DNA of 5,067 nucleotides, from contig JAGOGT010000108.1 of assembly GCA_017996595.1 (NCBI GenBank), forward strand, positions 1 to 5,067. The letters are read 5' to 3'. The stretch comes from Candidatus Cloacimonadota bacterium. Lineage in GTDB: Bacteria > Cloacimonadota > Cloacimonadia > Cloacimonadales > Cloacimonadaceae. The notes below the pieces were generated by a model. The model had not been told where the DNA came from. It was given only the letters and a program-made list of their open reading frames with translations, and searched no databases. The position numbers and the translations under genes are program-made. Below are positions 1-5,067 of the stretch, piece by piece. Positions within the stretch are counted from its first letter, which is position 1; each line of letters opens with the position of its first letter.

Positions 1-3000
1 CAGCAAGATCGAAGAGCTGAATTGGGCGATATCGGTGCTGAATTGATCGAAATCGGCATAATCGGCCAACTGGCTGGAATCATTGGAATATTGGGTGTAG
101 AGATTCTGGATGAAACCGGCGTTGATCGAAAAATCGTCCAGCTTCAGCTTGCGGCGCATGAAGTTTTCCACGGGGAAAAGGATGGGCGTAAGCAAGGAAG
201 AATCAAGATTTCCGGTGATAAGATTGAGGGCGTCGTCCTGCAGGCCGCCATTATCTTCGCCACCCTCCAGGCCCGGAGCGTTGCTTTCCCCGCTATAGCG
301 AAGCCTGGCCAGAATCTGGCTGATATTGCGGTCTTCGGGATTATCGCTGGTGAGGCTGAATTCCAGGCGATCCATGAGGCTTTTATCAAGATCGTTGGAA
401 GTGCTTACGCTAAGGGTGATCAACGAGCCATCCGGAGCGCGTTTGAAGAAGATGCCATCCACACGGAAAAGATTCTGAGAATCTATCATGGTGATATCCA
501 CTTTGTCCGCCTGGAACACCGACCCAAAGATATCTATGGTTCCGCTTTCCGAAACGAATCGTGCTTCTTTAACGGTGAAGGTCATGCCATCGTACAGCAG
601 ATGCAGAAAGCCGCCGGGATTGAGGGCAATATTGGCTGGGTAGGTAACGTATTTTACGTTGTCGCCAAGGGTGATATTTACGTCCAGATTGAAGGGAAGC
701 GGAGCCGGCTCCACCTCGCTTTTCCTGGTTGAAGAGCGCAGCCCGGAAGCAAGCTTCAGGAGATTATCGGTATCCGGAGGATAAACCACGCTGGAACTGG
801 AGAGCGTAATATCGCCGGTGATACTTAGCTGATCGAAGGGGCCTTTGATGGTGGCATAACGTCCCTCTTTGCCCTTTAAAGTGATATTGGAGATGGAATT
901 TTTGGGTGAAAACATGGGGATACTTGCCAGGATGCCGGGCTCTTCGATGAGCAAACGCAGGATTCCCAGATCCAGAAAGCCCAGCATGAAGTGGTCGGTG
1001 CTTTCCGCTTCAAAGAAATTATTGAAAACCAATTTTCCTTCGCCCATCTGCACCTGTCCTCGCTCAATAATTACCCGGTTTTTATCGAAAGTACCTTTCA
1101 AGGTGATCCCGGAGAGCGGCTCGGCCTGGTCCTGCAGGCGTATGAAGCCATCGCTGATATCGATGTTGCCTCCGGAGATCAGGAATTGTTCGTCCAGGGT
1201 ACCGATGCTGCAGGTGAGACTCGAATTTCCGGAGGATTCCTGGATGTAGTCGGTGAGATTCTTCAGCCAGTAGAAAAGCTGTCCGTTTACGCTGAGGCTG
1301 AGCAGATTGCTGCCTTCGAAGTATTCGTTCTTGATGGCATTATAGTCTATCGCTCCAGCCGCGGAAAGATTGAACAAGCCTTCGGAACTTGCCTCCAGTT
1401 CTTCAACCATCAGTTTCTGGGGGAATTGGGTGCCCTTGATGCGGAAATTTTGGATCAGGAAGCTGCCGATGAAGATATCCCTGGCGCTGAAATCGGCCGA
1501 AACCTCCATGGGTGAATTCTTTTGGCCGATGTTCCTCCAATTCAGGCCGGCCTTGCCGGTTAGCGAACCCAGCACTGGAGATTGGATCAGCACGTTTTGG
1601 ATCATCAGGTCATGGAAGGTAGCCACCAGATCAAGATCGGGATGTTGTTTCAGCTTGCCGGTGCCAACCAAATCCAGTAAGTTCCTTTCGGCATTGCGGA
1701 TGGAGCCATTTATCGCTATTTCATCCAGGGGACCCTTAAGGCCCAGATCTATCCCTACCGGCGTAATCGCCAGCAGGTCCACAGATTCCAGATGCAGCCA
1801 GGAATCCACAAAGCTATTGCCGTTGAGGTTGTAATCGACAAAGAGATTTAGTCCTGAAAAGTCCGGTATCACGGAACTGAGATCGGGGTAATAACCCACA
1901 ATATCCGTGGCGTTTACATTCCACAGACCCAGGGAAAATTCGCTGTCGGTAAAGTCCTTCAGGTTCAGGCGGCCACTGAGGCTGAGCTGGTCATTAACCT
2001 TTAGGCCGCTGAGGCGAAGCTGCGATCCCTGCAGGAATGCGCCCAGTGAAAACTGCAGGGGATGGTCGTTGAGATTGCCCTGAGTGGCATCCAGAAAAAG
2101 GGTGGCTTCCTTGCTCTTAAGATCGTAGCTGCCGATGCCATCCAGGCTGGTGTGATAGGGCAGCACTCCCTGCAGAGTGACGTCCATGGTAGTGCTGGCG
2201 CTGATTCTGCCACCGGAAAGGATGGCTTTCACGCTGCCGCTGATGAGGGGATCGAATTTGGCCAGGGTTTCCTGAGCATAGATTTCGGCTGGAAGCAGAT
2301 CGACAAAAGAGGCATCCACTACGAGATCCTGCTTCAACAGGTCACCGCTGGCTTCCAGAGAATAGCCATTGGCACTTTTCAGCGAGGCATCCACGAAGTA
2401 GCTTCCGCCCCCGGAATAAGGAGCGAGATTGATGTATCCATCCAGTTGGCGCAATTCCGCCTGGCCATAATGCCCATCGAGATTGTTGATAACCGCATTT
2501 ACAAGGGGATACTTATCCAGCAACATGGCATAGAGATCGATGTCGGCAGCCACGGCATAAGGCTGGAAAAGAGGATCAAAGGGAGCAGTGGAAAGATGGG
2601 CATCCAAGGCCATGATCCCGGGTTCAAAGGTGCCGGAAAGCGATATCTCCTGATTCTCGAAAGTGGCTCCGGGAAGCTGGAAGCTGGCTACATCATCCTT
2701 ATAATCAGCAGTTAGCTTGATCCCGCCCAGGCTGTAATTCAGGTATGAAAGCTGGGGAGAAGAGGCCAGCAGATTGGCAAGGGGCTTTTTCAGAGTGCCT
2801 GAGGCGGAAGCGCTGAAATCCACTGCTCCGGAAAGCTGAGGGAGAATCATGCCCAGGTCGATGCTTCCCTCTGCTTCCGCCAGTTCGATCTTCATGTTTT
2901 TTCCCGGATCGGAGACTTTGGCTTCGGCGCTGATTCTGCTGCTGCCAATGGTGCTGCTGCTGAGAGTGGCGCTAAAATCCCGGCCATTGGTTTCAAATCC

Positions 3001-3831
3001 CAGATAGGGAATATGGACGTCATGGAGCTCGGCAAACCAGGCGCGGGTATTCCAGATTTGAGCCTTGGCTTCGTACTTGATAGGCGCTGCGGTGGAATCT
3101 TGAGATACCTTGGCAACTATTGATAGTTCGGTGCTGAAGTTTTGCAGATCGGGATGGGAAAGCTGCTTGGGCCTCAAATCGCTGATATCGGCGCTGGCAT
3201 TCACGATGCGGCCTTTTAGCAATATCCCGCTTAGCTTTATCAGGCCCCTGCTGCTGGTATTGGCTTCAAGATTGATCATGGAGCCGACATTGTTGATCAC
3301 GGTCAGATTCAGATTGCTGAGCTCTTCACCGGCTTTTAACTTGCCTTCCTGAAGGATCTTAAGTGGCAGTTCAGCACCGATCTTGACTGAGCCGTTGCTG
3401 ATGCTGAGACGCTTGAAATAGGGGGCAATATCGGGAATCTTAAAAGGCTTCTTTGCCTTGGGAGGCTTGGGTTTATAGGTATAATTATAGCTAAGCTGCG
3501 GCTGCAGGATGTCGATATCTTTCACCAGGCGGTTGGGCTTGAAACCGGAAAAAATGAAGCTCCAGAGATTGTAGCGAACTTGCAAACGCTGTACATTTGC
3601 CACCAGGCTGCTATCCGCCATGCTGTAACTTAGATCTTTGGCAGTAAGCTGGCGATCGCTGAAATGCAATTCGCCGATGCTGAATTCTCCTCCCACGGCT
3701 TTGCTGATCTGAGAAGCGAGGTAATTGCGAAAAGCTTTGCGTCCACCCAAACCGTACCACACCAGGAAGAAGGTGCTATTGATGAGCAGCAGGATCAGAA
3801 CTAAAGTGAAGAAGATGCGGGAGCGGGGCAT
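1..3831 (-). CDS. tamB: TamB/AsmA-like inner-membrane-anchored envelope biogenesis protein (partial, C-terminus beyond window)
   Basis: The frame is open for 1277 codons from the ATG at 3831-3829 to base 1. Residues 6-28 form one hydrophobic segment after a short basic start (R3, R5), so it looks like an uncleaved inner-membrane anchor with the bulk in the periplasm. Residues 29-115 resemble the opening unit of AsmA/TamB proteins. A Pro/Lys-rich linker (119-134) follows, then a second opening at 141-151 (RLSISNGSVKI). Residues 150-990 are alternating beta-strand-like repeats with G-P-L/F-D-x-hydrophobic turns (G700, G997). From about 990 the sequence fits the TamB (DUF490) C-terminal domain, including ISQILARLRYSGE at 1170-1182. 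I saw one cysteine (C874). E. coli TamB has about 1260 residues; this one is longer and unfinished. Known for the family: a hydrophobic-groove bridge linked to outer-membrane assembly and lipid transport, often with a BamA-type partner. An in-frame TAG at 3852-3850 rules out a much longer N-terminus. Family confident; exact role inferred. Confidence 0.85.
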   Translation of the reverse strand, partial: MPRSRIFFTLVLILLLINSTFFLVWYGLGGRKAFRNYLASQISKAVGGEFSIGELHFSDRQLTAKDLSYSMADSSLVANVQRLQVRYNLWSFIFSGFKPNRLVKDIDILQPQLSYNYTYKPKPPKAKKPFKIPDIAPYFKRLSISNGSVKIGAELPLKILQEGKLKAGEELSNLNLTVINNVGSMINLEANTSSRGLIKLSGILLKGRIVNASADISDLRPKQLSHPDLQNFSTELSIVAKVSQDSTAAPIKYEAKAQIWNTRAWFAELHDVHIPYLGFETNGRDFSATLSSSTIGSSRISAEAKVSDPGKNMKIELAEAEGSIDLGMILPQLSGAVDFSASASGTLKKPLANLLASSPQLSYLNYSLGGIKLTADYKDDVASFQLPGATFENQEISLSGTFEPGIMALDAHLSTAPFDPLFQPYAVAADIDLYAMLLDKYPLVNAVINNLDGHYGQAELRQLDGYINLAPYSGGGSYFVDASLKSANGYSLEASGDLLKQDLVVDASFVDLLPAEIYAQETLAKFDPLISGSVKAILSGGRISASTTMDVTLQGVLPYHTSLDGIGSYDLKSKEATLFLDATQGNLNDHPLQFSLGAFLQGSQLRLSGLKVNDQLSLSGRLNLKDFTDSEFSLGLWNVNATDIVGYYPDLSSVIPDFSGLNLFVDYNLNGNSFVDSWLHLESVDLLAITPVGIDLGLKGPLDEIAINGSIRNAERNLLDLVGTGKLKQHPDLDLVATFHDLMIQNVLIQSPVLGSLTGKAGLNWRNIGQKNSPMEVSADFSARDIFIGSFLIQNFRIKGTQFPQKLMVEELEASSEGLFNLSAAGAIDYNAIKNEYFEGSNLLSLSVNGQLFYWLKNLTDYIQESSGNSSLTCSIGTLDEQFLISGGNIDISDGFIRLQDQAEPLSGITLKGTFDKNRVIIERGQVQMGEGKLVFNNFFEAESTDHFMLGFLDLGILRLLIEEPGILASIPMFSPKNSISNITLKGKEGRYATIKGPFDQLSITGDITLSSSSVVYPPDTDNLLKLASGLRSSTRKSEVEPAPLPFNLDVNITLGDNVKYVTYPANIALNPGGFLHLLYDGMTFTVKEARFVSESGTIDIFGSVFQADKVDITMIDSQNLFRVDGIFFKRAPDGSLITLSVSTSNDLDKSLMDRLEFSLTSDNPEDRNISQILARLRYSGESNAPGLEGGEDNGGLQDDALNLITGNLDSSLLTPILFPVENFMRRKLKLDDFSINAGFIQNLYTQYSNDSSQLADYADFDQFSTDIAQFSSSILL

Positions 3832-3836
3832 AAAGA

Positions 3837-4511
3837 TCAGGGTAGCAGGCTAAGCTTCCCCTGGGCGAGATTGTAGGTGCTGGAGGCCAGGCGGGCAGAC
3901 TCGTGGTCGTGAGTAACGATTACAAAGGCCTGTCCCAATTCTCTATTTAGTTTCAGGATCATTTGCCAGATCTCAGCGCTGTGATCTGGATCAAGATTAC
4001 CCGTAGGTTCGTCGGCAAGAACGATCATGGGGCTGTTAATCAATGCTCTGGCCAGGGCTACGCGTTGCTGTTCACCGCCGCTAAGCTGATTGGGGAAGCG
4101 ATTGATGCGGTTTGCCAGGCCCATCAGCCCCAGCAGTTCGGTGGCTTTGGCCATAGCCGCACTGCTGCTGCTTCCGGAAATGATGAGCGGCAAGGCTACA
4201 TTTTCTTTGGCACAGAGGTCTTCCACCAGATAGTGGAATTGGAATACAAAGCCCAGCTGGCGATTGCGGAAAATGGGAGCATCCTTGTCTTTGGCAGTTA
4301 TTTCACGGTCGTTGATATTCACGGTGCCGCTATCGGGGCTGTCCAGAAGACCCAGGATGTGCAGCAGTGTGCTTTTACCACAGCCGGATTGGCCAGTGAT
4401 GCAAACCAGCTCTCCCTGCCTTACTTCCAAAGTGGTGTCGATCAGCACGTGGATGCTCTGATCGCTGTCGATGTAGCTTTTGTAGATATTGCGTCCTGCC
4501 AGGCACAGCAT
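3837..4511 (-). CDS. lolD: LolD-type lipoprotein-releasing ABC transporter ATP-binding protein
   Basis: Complete 224-residue ATPase, close to the usual LolD length (about 230). It should power a LolC/LolE-type permease that lifts mature lipoproteins out of the inner membrane, acting on the cytoplasmic face as a dimer. All nucleotide-binding motifs are intact: Walker [10 protein letters not shown] (40-48), Q-loop at Q91 within [12 protein letters not shown] signature LSGGEQQR (143-150), Walker B MIVLADEP (162-169) with catalytic E168, D-loop GNLD (171-174) and switch histidine H201. The Q-loop context and the following KENVALPL resemble LolD more than generic importers. FtsE and MacB are the nearest alternatives by family, and the adjacent permease argues for Lol. 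The ATG at 4511 is favoured because GGGAG lies 8 bases upstream. The gene begins 16 bases after the permease stop and ends 5 bases before the tamB-like start, so it is almost certainly co-transcribed with both. Confidence 0.93.
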   Translation of the reverse strand: MLCLAGRNIYKSYIDSDQSIHVLIDTTLEVRQGELVCITGQSGCGKSTLLHILGLLDSPDSGTVNINDREITAKDKDAPIFRNRQLGFVFQFHYLVEDLCAKENVALPLIISGSSSSAAMAKATELLGLMGLANRINRFPNQLSGGEQQRVALARALINSPMIVLADEPTGNLDPDHSAEIWQMILKLNRELGQAFVIVTHDHESARLASSTYNLAQGKLSLLP

Positions 4512-4519
4512 TACTATTA

Positions 4520-4524
4520 CTCCC
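4520..4524 (-). promoter_or_regulatory. Ribosome binding site of lolD
   Basis: On the minus strand GGGAG lies in the 16-base gap between the permease stop and lolD, with 8 bases between it and the ATG at 4511. This is a good Shine-Dalgarno match at normal spacing and supports that ATG as the start. No comparable site is seen in front of the tamB-like gene. Confidence 0.7.
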
Positions 4525-4527
4525 GAA

Positions 4528-5067
4528 TTATGGATTGCGCAGGATCTCGATGATCTGCAGCCTGGAAATCTGCCGAAGCGGGTAACTGATGCAAGCCCAG
4601 ATAAGGATCAGGGCTACGCCAAAAACCACGCTCAGGTTCATTAGTGAGATATCGGCACTAAGAGTGTCGATGAAATAAACATCGCCTTTCAGATGATAGA
4701 AGCCCTGCTTTTCCACAAAGATGGAGAGCAGCACGCCAAAAAGCTGTCCGGCAAGGATGGAAGCCACTGCCACCAGGCCTACCCGATAACTTAACAGGCG
4801 GCGAATGGAACGATCGCTGGCGCCAAGGGTTTTCAGCACGGCAATTTCATTCTTCTTATCTAATATCACCGTGGTAGTGGCGGATATAACATTTATGCCT
4901 GCGATCAGCACCAGGAAGCAGAAAATGATGAAGATCAACCATTTCTCCATGGCGACCAGCTTTAGCAGGCCTTTACTATATAGCGTCCAGGAATAGATCA
5001 TGACATCCGGGCCAAGCTCCTGCTGCAGTTCGGCGGTTATAGCATCTGCGGTATCCACCAGCTCTGG
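4528..5067 (-). CDS. LolC/LolE-type lipoprotein-releasing ABC permease, FtsX domain (partial, N-terminus beyond window)
   Basis: The last 179 residues and TAA stop of a permease whose 5' end lies outside the window; the frame stays open to base 5067. The first ~40 residues look like the end of a periplasmic domain. Three membrane segments follow, at about fragment residues 43-68, 94-118 and 143-163, matching TM2-TM4 of the four-helix FtsX/LolC/LolE fold. Between the first two is the cytoplasmic coupling segment DKKNEIAVLKTLGAS (70-84), very close to the LolC/LolE consensus (dK..dIAiLrtmGas), which contacts the ATPase. The C-terminus SYPLRQISRLQIIEILRNP also fits the family. It should extract lipoproteins from the inner membrane together with the LolD encoded 16 bases downstream. 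LolC, LolE and the single-subunit LolF form cannot be told apart from this fragment. The GTG at 5058 is an internal valine codon, not a credible start. MacB-type permeases are a less likely alternative. Confidence 0.88.
   Translation of the reverse strand, partial: PELVDTADAITAELQQELGPDVMIYSWTLYSKGLLKLVAMEKWLIFIIFCFLVLIAGINVISATTTVILDKKNEIAVLKTLGASDRSIRRLLSYRVGLVAVASILAGQLFGVLLSIFVEKQGFYHLKGDVYFIDTLSADISLMNLSVVFGVALILIWACISYPLRQISRLQIIEILRNP

Noticed and set aside
22..732. A 236-codon plus-strand ORF, and similar ones at 991-1515 and 2062-2715
   Set aside because: They lie in exact codon register opposite the tamB-like gene. They stay open because that gene rarely uses TTA, CTA or TCA, whose complements are stops. 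They show no family motif.
869..1834. Plus-strand ORFs at 869-1249 and 1370-1834
   Set aside because: They overlap the traced tamB-like frame completely, are rich in Ser/Arg/Pro as out-of-frame translations often are, and have no recognisable domain.
2936..2963. Short CTG/GCTG repeats resembling a microsatellite
   Set aside because: On the coding strand these are AGC serine codons in two Ser-rich patches of the tamB-like protein; the run is short and interrupted.
2001..3116. Minus-strand ORFs at 2001-2213 and 2892-3116 in other frames
   Set aside because: They are short frame shadows inside the long tamB-like frame. The main frame reads through both regions without interruption, so no frameshift is needed.
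3832..3836. A promoter or terminator between lolD and the tamB-like gene
   Set aside because: The gap is only 5 bases, with no hairpin followed by a T-run and no convincing -35/-10 pair immediately upstream.
3963..4553. A 196-codon plus-strand ORF
   Set aside because: It is the codon-register complement of lolD, whose intact Walker A, signature and Walker B motifs show which strand is coding.

Overview
The window is a stretch of one minus-strand operon from a diderm (outer-membrane-bearing) bacterium. It has three tightly packed genes, and all three products belong to cell-envelope families. Base composition is about half G+C. The LolCDE-type transporter and the TamB-like protein both imply an outer membrane. 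The long TamB-like protein, and the fact that the transporter directly precedes it, recall bacteria of the Fibrobacterota-Chlorobiota-Bacteroidota superphylum, perhaps a Cloacimonadota-like lineage. That placement is a weak impression from protein style, not a demonstrated assignment.

Layout in the direction of transcription (right to left): (1) 5067-4528 is the C-terminal 179 residues of a LolC/LolE-type permease with an FtsX domain; its N-terminus lies outside the window. (2) 4511-3837 is a complete LolD-type ATPase of 224 residues, 16 bases after the permease, with a clear ribosome binding site. (3) 3831-1 is a giant ORF that starts 5 bases after the lolD stop and runs through 1277 codons without a stop to the window edge. 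It encodes an inner-membrane-anchored, beta-rich TamB/AsmA-like protein whose C-terminus is outside the window. I traced this frame codon by codon from the ATG to base 1.

How they may work together: the permease and LolD should form an ABC machine that extracts lipoproteins from the inner membrane for delivery to the outer membrane. TamB-family proteins span the periplasm from an inner-membrane anchor and are linked to outer-membrane protein assembly and phospholipid transport. The operon therefore joins lipoprotein release with a bridge-like envelope protein. Coding density is nearly complete. I saw no promoter, terminator, RNA gene, repeat array, CRISPR or mobile element, and no non-coding stretch longer than 16 bases. 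All long plus-strand ORFs are antisense shadows. I do not see a new defence or mobile system here; the most notable point is the lol-tamB gene order.
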